A stretch of 64,000 nucleotides of DNA from positions 310,001-374,000 of the forward strand of contig NZ_CP110012.1 in the NCBI RefSeq assembly GCF_025947365.1, given 5' to 3'. Under the pieces are notes generated by a model, which ran no database searches, was not told the origin of the DNA, and saw only the letters and a list, made by a program, of their open reading frames with translations. The position numbers were made by a program, and so were the translations under genes. Position 1 is the first letter of the stretch; every line of letters starts with the position of its first letter. This document shows, piece after piece, positions 53,521 through 60,630 of this stretch. The stretch comes from Flavobacterium sp. N502540 (GTDB lineage Bacteria; Bacteroidota; Bacteroidia; Flavobacteriales; Flavobacteriaceae).

Positions 53521-53916
53521 ATGATAACACTAGAACTTAAGAGCCACTTTTTGAGATTGTATCAAATGGCATTATCCGACGATCAGTTTGACGTACTAGA
53601 GCTGCAAATGTTATATCACTTTGCAGACGAACGAGGAATTCCCAGAGAGGAATTGGACAAACTTTTTCTAAATCCAATTAGCACAGAATTAAGTATTCCT
53701 GAAGAAGTAAACACCAGAATAGAGTATCTGTATGATTTTACAAGAATCATTTGGGCCGATGGAAAAATCACTGAAGATGAACTTAATATGCTCAAAAAAT
53801 ATTGCAGGAAATTTAATTTCCGGGATGAAAACATTAATGAGCTCTCCGATTACCTCATTGATTGTGTTCAAAAAAACATCGGAAAACAAGAAATTATTAA
53901 TCAGCTAAATTCCTAA
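53521..53916 (+). CDS. TerB-like helical protein
   Basis: The 131-residue cytoplasmic all-helical protein contains MALSDDQFDVLELQMLYHFADERG and TRIIWADGKITEDELNMLKKYC, two acidic D-x-x-x-x-x-E segments typical of the TerB/DjlA-like fold. TerB-like proteins occur in tellurite-resistance-type stress systems, often with VWA proteins, one of which is encoded two genes downstream. The assignment is by motif style and context. Confidence 0.65.
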   Translation: MITLELKSHFLRLYQMALSDDQFDVLELQMLYHFADERGIPREELDKLFLNPISTELSIPEEVNTRIEYLYDFTRIIWADGKITEDELNMLKKYCRKFNFRDENINELSDYLIDCVQKNIGKQEIINQLNS

Positions 53917-53919
53917 CTA

Positions 53920-55188
53920 ATGAAATCACTTACACAACTATTTAGTTTAAAAAAAGCAGACGATACTCAGGCTAATACTCTTGAGGAAAATGAAAATGAT
54001 CGCGAGCAAATTAGAATAACCTATTATCAAAGTGGGTTTGCAGCCTCTATAAAAGCAACAGGGAAACCAATTGTTCTTAAAGCCTGTTTGCAAAATTTGT
54101 ATATGAGTTTTGAAGACCAGTGCCGAAAACAAAAGCTGGAGCAAGACCGATTAAAGCAGCCTTACAAAGAAGAACAGGAAAAAAACAGAACCGAACTAAA
54201 AAAATCGGAAGCAGCCATTGGTATTTATGAAAAAAAGGAGCAAGATATAAATGATGAAATCGATCAGATCAAAGAGGAAATAATCGAAGTAAAACGCAAT
54301 CCTGATAAATACGGAATTGAAGATGGAAAAGGCCTTAAAGCCCAATTCTATATTGGTTTGTTTCTATTACTTCCAATTACACTTTATGTACTTGTGTTTT
54401 ATATTTCGGCATCCTACTCTGCCTTTTTCAAAGAGTTTGCCAATGATAGTCTCACAGCTGCTATTTTTGATGCAAACGCTTTAACCAATTCTTTTAAAGC
54501 AAGCTGGCTTGAGGGGGTTTTGGTCATTACTATTCCCTTTGTTTTTATGGGATTGGGATATGTAATTCATATGGTACAAAAAGGAAAAGGCATAAAAAAC
54601 ATTTTAAGAATGATTGCTTTATTTGTCACCACCTTTTTATTTGATGCTTTACTGGCCTATCAGATTGAGAAAAAAATATATGAATTTAATAAAACTACAG
54701 ATTCCGCTCCCTACAACCTGAACATTGCATTAGGTGAAGCTGAATTTTGGATGATTATCTTTGCCGGATTTGTGGTATATATCATTTGGGGCCTTGTTTT
54801 TGATTTTGTCATGAAAGAATTTGAAAACATTGATAAAATCAGAGCTTTCATCAGAGGCAAAAAAGAGAACCTTCTCGATTTAGACAAACTAAAAGCAGAA
54901 TATCTGAACAAAATCAATGATTTCAGACAACAGATTGTTACCATCAACGGAAAAATTTCAGAATTACAATCTAAAATAGACGGTTTTGTGTTTCCTGTAA
55001 AAGAATATCTTCATTATCATCATCAATACAAAGAAGGATGGTTTCAGGCCATTAATACTGAAATAGCATTGGCGCACAACGAAAAAAGCGAATTATTAGA
55101 AAACTGTGAAAGATTCTCTGAAGAACACTTAAGTAAATTGAACTTAGTTGATCCTGATTTTCAACTTTTAGTCTATTCCAAAAACTAA
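53920..55188 (+). CDS. Coiled-coil multi-pass membrane protein of unknown function
   Basis: The 422-residue protein has a soluble N-terminus, a long charged coiled coil (about residues 65-130), four membrane helices (about 146-166, 195-218, 228-245 and 270-292) and a second coiled coil (about 310-360). The two coils flanking a membrane bundle suggest a mechanical or scaffolding role. I recognise no family. It starts 3 bp after the TerB-like gene and ends 5 bp before the VWA lipoprotein gene, so the three probably work together. Confidence 0.75.
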   Translation: MKSLTQLFSLKKADDTQANTLEENENDREQIRITYYQSGFAASIKATGKPIVLKACLQNLYMSFEDQCRKQKLEQDRLKQPYKEEQEKNRTELKKSEAAIGIYEKKEQDINDEIDQIKEEIIEVKRNPDKYGIEDGKGLKAQFYIGLFLLLPITLYVLVFYISASYSAFFKEFANDSLTAAIFDANALTNSFKASWLEGVLVITIPFVFMGLGYVIHMVQKGKGIKNILRMIALFVTTFLFDALLAYQIEKKIYEFNKTTDSAPYNLNIALGEAEFWMIIFAGFVVYIIWGLVFDFVMKEFENIDKIRAFIRGKKENLLDLDKLKAEYLNKINDFRQQIVTINGKISELQSKIDGFVFPVKEYLHYHHQYKEGWFQAINTEIALAHNEKSELLENCERFSEEHLSKLNLVDPDFQLLVYSKN

Positions 55189-55193
55189 TAGCA

Positions 55194-56093
55194 ATGAAAA
55201 ACAATCTTACCCTAATGGCAATTTTAGTATTGCTTACTTCAATCTTCTCCTGCAAACAGGAATCTGATAAAGGAGAAAAGGAAACCTCATCCAAAAATAC
55301 TATATCAGAAAATTATAATATCAGTATCCTTCTTGATTTATCAGACAGAATCAGTCTGGAGAAAAATCCAAATCCAACAATGGAATATTTTCAGAGAGAT
55401 CTGGGGTATATAAAATCTGCTTCTGAAGCTTTTACACAACATTTAAAATCTAAAAGAATAAGGCAGATTGATGATAGAATGCAACTGTTTTTCAATCCTG
55501 AACCTCTGGATCCAGAAATCAATACAACTGCCAAAAATTTGAGAATTGTTATGGATAAAAATAATGCTTCAAAAAAATTATTGAATTCTATAAATACAAA
55601 TTATACAGCACAAACCTCAAAAATATATGATTCTGCCATAAAAGATAATCGTTTTATTGGCTCTGATATTTGGAACTTTTTTGATACCAAAGTAAAAGAT
55701 CAATGTATCAAAAACGAATATAGAAACATACTAATTGTATTGACCGATGGCTATATGTATCATGAAAACACTGTAATAGCCGAAGGAAACAGAACCACTT
55801 ATATTACACCTGAATTCATCCGAAAAAACAAACTAAATACCAAAGACTGGGATAAAAAATTACACGAACAAGATTATGGTTTTATTAAAATAGGAGAAAG
55901 TTTACCCAATCTCGAAATACTGGTTTTAGGCATTAATCCGGGTAAAAATAATCCATACGAAGAAAAAGTGATTAAAGCCTACTGGACAAAATGGTTCACT
56001 GAAATGAAAATAAACCGTTTTGAAATCAAAAATGCTGATTTGCCTTCCAACATGGATCAGATCATTAAAAACTTTATTCTGAACAAATCGTAA
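55194..56093 (+). CDS. VWA-like lipoprotein
   Basis: The 299-residue lipoprotein (lipobox FSCKQE, Cys20) has a von Willebrand A-like fold: ISILLDLSDRIS (a MIDAS-like DxSxR, with Arg where the second Ser usually is) and ILIVLTDGYMY (the TDG loop). A charged C-terminal helix follows. The altered first motif means metal binding is uncertain. It is the last gene of the operon and is followed by a terminator. Confidence 0.75.
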   Translation: MKNNLTLMAILVLLTSIFSCKQESDKGEKETSSKNTISENYNISILLDLSDRISLEKNPNPTMEYFQRDLGYIKSASEAFTQHLKSKRIRQIDDRMQLFFNPEPLDPEINTTAKNLRIVMDKNNASKKLLNSINTNYTAQTSKIYDSAIKDNRFIGSDIWNFFDTKVKDQCIKNEYRNILIVLTDGYMYHENTVIAEGNRTTYITPEFIRKNKLNTKDWDKKLHEQDYGFIKIGESLPNLEILVLGINPGKNNPYEEKVIKAYWTKWFTEMKINRFEIKNADLPSNMDQIIKNFILNKS

Positions 56094-56114
56094 ATCAACA
56101 AAACCAGAACATTT

Positions 56115-56144
56115 AAAGAGGAATTTTATCGTCCTCTTTTTTCT
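56115..56144 (+). terminator. Intrinsic terminator of operon 1
   Basis: AAAGAGGA (56115-56122) pairs with TCCTCTTT, followed by T residues. Confidence 0.85.
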
Positions 56145-56184
56145 ATTTATAAAAACTGCAACATTCTACCGAAATTTCTCCTCA

Positions 56185-56231
56185 CATTATGGTTTTCCGT
56201 AAAATACAGGATACGAATGGTTCTACTTTTG
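56185..56231 (+). promoter_or_regulatory. Activated promoter with conserved upstream box, operon 2
   Basis: The same 22-bp box as at 52636 (core GGTTTTCCGTAAAATAC), with CCG at 56197, again exactly 27 bp before TACTTTTG (56224-56231). The identity drops sharply on either side, apart from TGGTT just before the promoter element. Confidence 0.7.
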
Positions 56232-56257
56232 AATCTCTAATTTAAACTATAGAACCA

Positions 56258-57313
56258 ATGGAAATTAACCTTCAACTCAAATCATTAGCAGACAAAATCA
56301 CACAGCTTAAAAGCAAAATTGACACTGAGGAATCTACCAAACATGCCTTTGTCCTGCCTTTCATTCATGCATTGGGATATGACGCATTTAATCCCCTGGA
56401 AGTTGTTCCGGAATTTACCGCTGACCTGGGCTTAAAAAAGGGAGAGAAAGTAGATTATGCCATCTTTCAAAATGGCGAGCCTATTATAATTGTTGAATGC
56501 AAAAGCTGGAAAGAAAACTTAACGGTACACAACTCACAATTGTTCCGCTACTTTCATGTCACCAAAACCCGGTTCGCTCTTTTAACCAATGGTATCAATT
56601 ATCAGTTTTTTACTGATTTGGACGATCAGAACAAAATGGATGAAAAACCATTTCTGGAATTTGACATTACCAACCTCAAAGAAAACACGATCAGCGAAAT
56701 TTCAAAGTTTCACAAAAGCAGTTTTAATGTTGATAATATCATTAGCAATGCAAGTTCATTAAAATACATCAAGGAAATCAAAAAGCAAATTAATGCAGAA
56801 CTTGAAAATCCTTCTAACGATTTTACCAAACTTTTCGCCAGTAAAGTCTATACCGGAAGATTAACCGAAAAAGTAATGGATGAATTTAAAGATCTGGTTC
56901 AGAAATCCGTCAGTCAATATATTAACGAGAGAATTAACGATCGCTTAAATGCTGCACTGACCAAAGAAACGATCAAGCAACAGGAAGAACAGGCTGCTTC
57001 ACCTGAAGAAGAAAGTAAAATCTACACCAGTGAGGAAGAATTAGAAGGATATCGCATTATTGTTGCCATCTTAAGACAAAAACTTCCGACAAGCCGAATC
57101 GTATATCGTGACACCCAGTCGTATTTCGGAATTTTATTAGACGATAACAATCGTAAACCACTCTGCCGTCTTCATCTTAACGGAGGAAAAAAATACATCA
57201 GTCTTTTTAATGATAACAAAAATGAAACAAAAACCGCGATTTCATCCATCGACGATATTTACCAGTTTGGGAAGGAATTGCTTGATACTGTTGGACTTTA
57301 TGAAACCGAATAA
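56258..57313 (+). CDS. Stand-alone type I restriction HSDR_N-like nuclease
   Basis: The 351-residue protein has an N-terminal PD-(D/E)xK nuclease core as in HsdR: FVLPFIHALGYDAFNP, Asp66 in KVDYAIF, and Glu80 and Lys82 in IIIVECKSW, followed by FRYFHVTKTRFALLTNG. A helical linker with a polar coiled coil (about 220-250) leads to a C-terminal domain (LRQKLPTSRIVYRDTQSYFGILLDD) often seen in such solo proteins. There is no helicase domain and no HsdM or HsdS gene nearby, so it is not a classical restriction system. It is driven by the same box as operon 1. Confidence 0.85.
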   Translation: MEINLQLKSLADKITQLKSKIDTEESTKHAFVLPFIHALGYDAFNPLEVVPEFTADLGLKKGEKVDYAIFQNGEPIIIVECKSWKENLTVHNSQLFRYFHVTKTRFALLTNGINYQFFTDLDDQNKMDEKPFLEFDITNLKENTISEISKFHKSSFNVDNIISNASSLKYIKEIKKQINAELENPSNDFTKLFASKVYTGRLTEKVMDEFKDLVQKSVSQYINERINDRLNAALTKETIKQQEEQAASPEEESKIYTSEEELEGYRIIVAILRQKLPTSRIVYRDTQSYFGILLDDNNRKPLCRLHLNGGKKYISLFNDNKNETKTAISSIDDIYQFGKELLDTVGLYETE

Positions 57314-57323
57314 AACTATTATT

Positions 57324-57533
57324 ATGAAATACCTTCTAATCCTATCTCTCATAGTGCTAACCTCCTTTCGCCCGTTCGAAACCAAAGTATACATCTGTGG
57401 CTCAACAGGTGCTAAAAGATACCATTACAACGAAAACTGTCGCGGTCTGACTTCCTGTCGTAACGAAGTTTCCAAAGTATCTGTTAAACGTGCACAAGGC
57501 CTTGGACTCACCCTTTGCGGATGGGAAGATTGA
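57324..57533 (+). CDS. Small exported Cys-rich protein
   Basis: The 69-residue protein from the ATG at 57324 has a short signal peptide (MKYLLILSLIVLTSFRPF) and the motif VYICGSTGAKRYHYNENCRGLTSC-type, ending in LTLCGWE, with four Cys and two His. It resembles small metal-binding modules that accompany secreted nucleases. It starts 10 bases after the HSDR_N-like gene. Longer frames from 57210 overlap that gene and were rejected. Confidence 0.75.
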   Translation: MKYLLILSLIVLTSFRPFETKVYICGSTGAKRYHYNENCRGLTSCRNEVSKVSVKRAQGLGLTLCGWED

Positions 57534-57629
57534 GTTTTCAACACAAACAAAACTTATTTAATCATTTGATAATAAATACTTTACATTTAATTCACATTAG
57601 TTTTATTAATTTGAATAAAACTAAACGTT

Positions 57630-57713
57630 ATGAAATTCTTTAATCTAAATTTTCTGGTTTCATTCAAAGAATGGCTTTTTTTAAGAGCGATGCAATCTTC
57701 TTTCCTGCATTAA
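57630..57713 (+). CDS. Possible leader peptide upstream of the GH1 gene
   Basis: A 27-codon frame (MKFFNLNFLVSFKEWLFLR then AMQSSFLH) ends 34 bases before the GH1 start. It has a plausible start context, but its length and lack of relatives make it doubtful. Confidence 0.2.
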   Translation: MKFFNLNFLVSFKEWLFLRAMQSSFLH

Positions 57714-57747
57714 TAAATTACAATTTTAAAAAGGAAAGCACAATTGA

Positions 57748-59100
57748 ATGAATAAAGTTGAGACCTCATTTTTGCACAAAAACCAATTTGGAGATGATTT
57801 CTTGTGGGGTGTTTCAACCGCTGCTTTCCAAATTGAAGGCGCACATGATACCGACGGAAAAGGTCCTTCTATTTGGGATGTTTTTACTTCTCAGAAAGGA
57901 AAAATAAAGAACGGACATCATGCTTCAACTGCTTGCGATTTTTATAATTCGTATCAAAACGATATCGATTTAATTCGCGAGCTGAATATTCCGAACTTTC
58001 GATTTTCGATCAGCTGGCCCCGAATCATGCCTGCCGGGGTTCCTCCAATAAATCAGGCCGGAATAGCCTATTACAACAAAATCATTGACGCACTGCTCCT
58101 AGCCGGAATTGAACCCTGGATTACACTATACCACTGGGATCTTCCACATAATTTAGAACTAAAAGGAGGCTGGACGAATCGCGAATCGGTTAACTGGTTT
58201 TCAGCCTACGTTGAAATCTGTGTGCAAAATTTCGGTGATCGGGTTAAAAACTGGATGGTAATCAATGAGCCCTCGGTTTTTACAGGTGCGGGGTATTTTC
58301 TGGGCATTCATGCTCCGGGAAAAAAAGGCATTACCAATTACCTGAAAGCCATGCACCATGTCACTTTAGCTACAGCAGCTGGTGCCAAAATAATACGAAA
58401 TCGCATACCGGACGCTCACATTGGAACAACTTTCTCCTGCACACATATTGAACCCGCAACTCAGTCACCCAAAGACATTGAAGCGGCAAAACGAGTGGAT
58501 ACCTTGTTAAACAGAACTTTTATTGAACCTATTTTAGGATTAGGATATCCGCAGGCCGATTTACCCGTATTAAAGAAACTCAATGCTTATATTGTAGAAG
58601 ATGATCTCAATAATTTGTCTTTTGACTTTGATTTTATAGGCCTGCAATGTTACACCCGTGAGGTTGTAAAATCGTCTCTACTCATTCCGTATATCGGTGC
58701 CGAACTAATCAGTGCCGAAAAAAGAAATGTCATTTCAACCGATATGGGATGGGAAGTTTACCCTCCTGCTCTTTACGAGGTACTTAAAAAATTTAATGCC
58801 TACAATAGCATCAAAAAAATCATTATTACCGAAAATGGCGCCGCTTTTCCGGATACTTTAAAAAATGGAAAGGTATATGACATTAAACGTACGCATTATA
58901 TTCAGGACCATCTGGAGCAAATTCTGAAAGCCAAAAAAGACGGCCTCCATGTTGACGGTTATTTTGTCTGGACACTTACTGACAATTTTGAATGGGCCGA
59001 GGGTTACAATGCCCGTTTTGGATTGATACACGTAGATTTTGATACCCAACAAAGAACCATCAAGCATTCAGGATTATGGTTCAAAGATTTTTTATCTTAA
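57748..59100 (+). CDS. GH1 beta-glucosidase
   Basis: The 450-residue cytoplasmic protein (no signal peptide) is a full-length GH1 enzyme: FLWGVSTAAFQIEGA at the N-terminus, acid/base Glu174 in VINEPS, nucleophile Glu362 in ITENGAA, and the C-terminal DNFEWAEGY aglycone loop. It hydrolyses beta-linked glucosides or related disaccharides. It sits between the two regulatory modules and has no obvious functional link with them. Confidence 0.95.
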   Translation: MNKVETSFLHKNQFGDDFLWGVSTAAFQIEGAHDTDGKGPSIWDVFTSQKGKIKNGHHASTACDFYNSYQNDIDLIRELNIPNFRFSISWPRIMPAGVPPINQAGIAYYNKIIDALLLAGIEPWITLYHWDLPHNLELKGGWTNRESVNWFSAYVEICVQNFGDRVKNWMVINEPSVFTGAGYFLGIHAPGKKGITNYLKAMHHVTLATAAGAKIIRNRIPDAHIGTTFSCTHIEPATQSPKDIEAAKRVDTLLNRTFIEPILGLGYPQADLPVLKKLNAYIVEDDLNNLSFDFDFIGLQCYTREVVKSSLLIPYIGAELISAEKRNVISTDMGWEVYPPALYEVLKKFNAYNSIKKIIITENGAAFPDTLKNGKVYDIKRTHYIQDHLEQILKAKKDGLHVDGYFVWTLTDNFEWAEGYNARFGLIHVDFDTQQRTIKHSGLWFKDFLS

Positions 59101-59413
59101 AATAAACTCCGCAGAAAGTAATTTTTCTCCACTTCCCTTGACGAAATAAGCACAAATTTTATTGGCTCAAAAACTAAAAAATTCGACAACGAAATCGTAT
59201 CAAATTTCTCTGTTAAAAAGCAAAAAAAACACCGAAAAACCTTGAATTCATTAGGTTTACTGATGTTTTTTTCTTATCTTTATAGTATAAATAACAGCCA
59301 ATATATGCCGAAAAACACACTCTTTACACGCCTAAATTTTGTTTCAAAAAATGATTCATTTTACTTCTTCCTGCATTTTATTTTTCAAAATGCTTCTCCA
59401 CTTTATTTCAAAA
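59101..59413. other. Gene-free gap between the GH1 gene and module B
   Basis: AT-rich. A weak AACCT/AGGTT stem with T-run further on (about 59233-59270) may end GH1 transcription. Nothing else recognised. Confidence 0.3.
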
Positions 59414-60031
59414 CTATTCCGTTTGGTCTTTTTTCCGTACAAAGTATAAACGTGCAGAAGACACAAAAGCGACCGCCCCAACTGTAGCTGTAATTATTTT
59501 TCTGGGATAGATCTTCTTAACTATTTTTCTTGAGAGTACATACTTAAAATTATAGAAACGATTTCCTTTTTCGGGATAGCTTTCTACGAGGTTGCCTTCT
59601 TCTATGATCTCGACCTCAGCAGCGGCATTGATTTCGACCACACTTATCATGTGTTTTACGTCATTAATTCGGCACTTTTCATTGTACTTTTTAAAAGGAC
59701 GTGGCTGAAAATCTATCAAAATTGCTGCCAGATTTATGGCATCAATATTTGATGGATCGGTCTCTCCTTTAAAGAAAGTTTCGATCGGTCTGAACTTATC
59801 TTTTTGTTCATTAAACTTATTTTTTCGTGTATGATCAAAATCTAAACACAATAAATTTCTAAACACGTTTAAATCGTCCTGAGTCGGGTTATTTTCAAAA
59901 ATAATCCAACACAAGTCACGGAGCTTTGCGCGCGAAGGGTTGTACAAATAATCAAAGTATTCACCTTCTTTTTCGATCTCGTATTTGCTCTTAATCGCTT
60001 TTTTGTATTCTTCTAATGTCTGGCTATGCAT
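59414..60031 (-). CDS. Membrane-anchored protein of unknown function, module B (shortened paralogue)
   Basis: The 205-residue protein starts at the ATG at 60031 (MHSQTLEEYKKAIK); the frame upstream runs into the repeat array. Residues 1-115 match the N-terminal domain of the protein at 48555-49586 nearly column by column (EYKKAIKSKYEIEKEG, RAKLRDLCWIIF, DKFRPIETFFKGETDPS, AAILIDFQPRPF). After an acidic stretch there is one C-terminal membrane helix (TATVGAVAFVSSARLYFV) and then the end. The external Cys-containing domain of the longer paralogue is missing. Function unknown. Confidence 0.8.
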   Translation of the reverse strand: MHSQTLEEYKKAIKSKYEIEKEGEYFDYLYNPSRAKLRDLCWIIFENNPTQDDLNVFRNLLCLDFDHTRKNKFNEQKDKFRPIETFFKGETDPSNIDAINLAAILIDFQPRPFKKYNEKCRINDVKHMISVVEINAAAEVEIIEEGNLVESYPEKGNRFYNFKYVLSRKIVKKIYPRKIITATVGAVAFVSSARLYFVRKKDQTE

Positions 60032-60040
60032 GGTATTTTT

Positions 60041-60100
60041 TTGGGAATTTTCGGGAATTGTTGGGAATCTCAGGAAAACGAGGGAATTCTGGGAATCCCT
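60041..60100. repeat. Helically phased GGGAATT decamer array, module B
   Basis: Units of about 10 bp (TTGGGAATTT, TCGGGAATTG, TTGGGAATCT, CAGGAAAACG, AGGGAATTCT, GGGAATCCCT) with the G-run at 60043, 60053, 60063, 60073, 60082 and 60091. It sits immediately upstream of the 59414-60031 start, as the array at 49592-49686 does for the paralogue. Confidence 0.7.
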
Positions 60101-60212
60101 TACCATTAAAGGCTTTAAAGTGTCTTTTCTTTGCCATAGAAATTAGTTCAAGTTTTATCTGCAGATTAAAACAAAAATATAAAACTAGTTCAAATTAACA
60201 GTGTAAAAAAAA

Positions 60213-60324
60213 CCGTAAGACCGATTTTATTCGGGAAGTATAAAAAACGTCTTACTGTTCTACACATTGTACTTCCCAAAAACCAACTTGGTATTGCCCT
60301 AACCAACCTCCGGACTATTTCCGG
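60213..60324 (+). promoter_or_regulatory. Conserved intergenic control region with crossing inverted repeats, module B
   Basis: GTAAGAC (60215-60221) is inverted at GTCTTAC (60249-60255). GGGAAGTA (60233-60240) is inverted at TACTTCCC (60270-60277). A hairpin CCGGA/TCCGG follows (60310-60324). Spacing and order match 49798-49907. The first and third stems differ in sequence between copies but keep their pairing. Flanking identical blocks include AACTAGTTCAA upstream and ATTGCCC downstream. Confidence 0.6.
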
Positions 60325-60362
60325 TCAGCAATACTCATGTCTAATTTCTAAATCTAAATAAA

Positions 60363-60551
60363 ATGAAAAAGCTAATATTTTTTATCGCTATCACGATACT
60401 ATTCACTATGTTCTCCTGTACACCTGATGAATACGAAACTCCAACCAAACAGGAAAAAGAAAAAGCAATCATTCCTTCAAAATCAACTTTTGCTGACGGA
60501 CCTGGTGATGGTACTGGAACAAAAGTACCGCCACCAACGCCAAAGGATTAA
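60363..60551 (+). CDS. Small lipoprotein with ADGPGDG motif, module B
   Basis: The 62-residue protein begins MKKLIFFIAITILFTMFSC (lipobox, Cys19), continues with an acidic segment (TPDEYE), a Lys/Glu-rich stretch and ends FADGPGDGTGTKVPPPTPKD. It is paralogous to 49943-50122 in motif and position. It precedes the kinase gene by 57 bases with the same hairpin between them. Confidence 0.78.
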   Translation: MKKLIFFIAITILFTMFSCTPDEYETPTKQEKEKAIIPSKSTFADGPGDGTGTKVPPPTPKD

Positions 60552-60590
60552 TAAATAAATATTTTTAGTATTTAAATTAATTACTAATTT

Positions 60591-60630
60591 CGGGGAAAGT
60601 AAATTTATATGTTACGGTCCCCGTTTTTTT
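60591..60630 (+). terminator. Terminator-like hairpin overlapping the kinase start codon, module B
   Basis: CGGGGA (60591-60596) pairs with TCCCCG (60618-60623), followed by seven T. The ATG at 60609 is in the loop. Same design as 50156-50194, with an identical left flank TTACTAATTTCGGGGAAAGT. Confidence 0.6.

Noticed and set aside
56258..57533. Classical type I restriction-modification system
   Set aside because: Only an HSDR_N-type nuclease is present, without helicase, methyltransferase or specificity genes.
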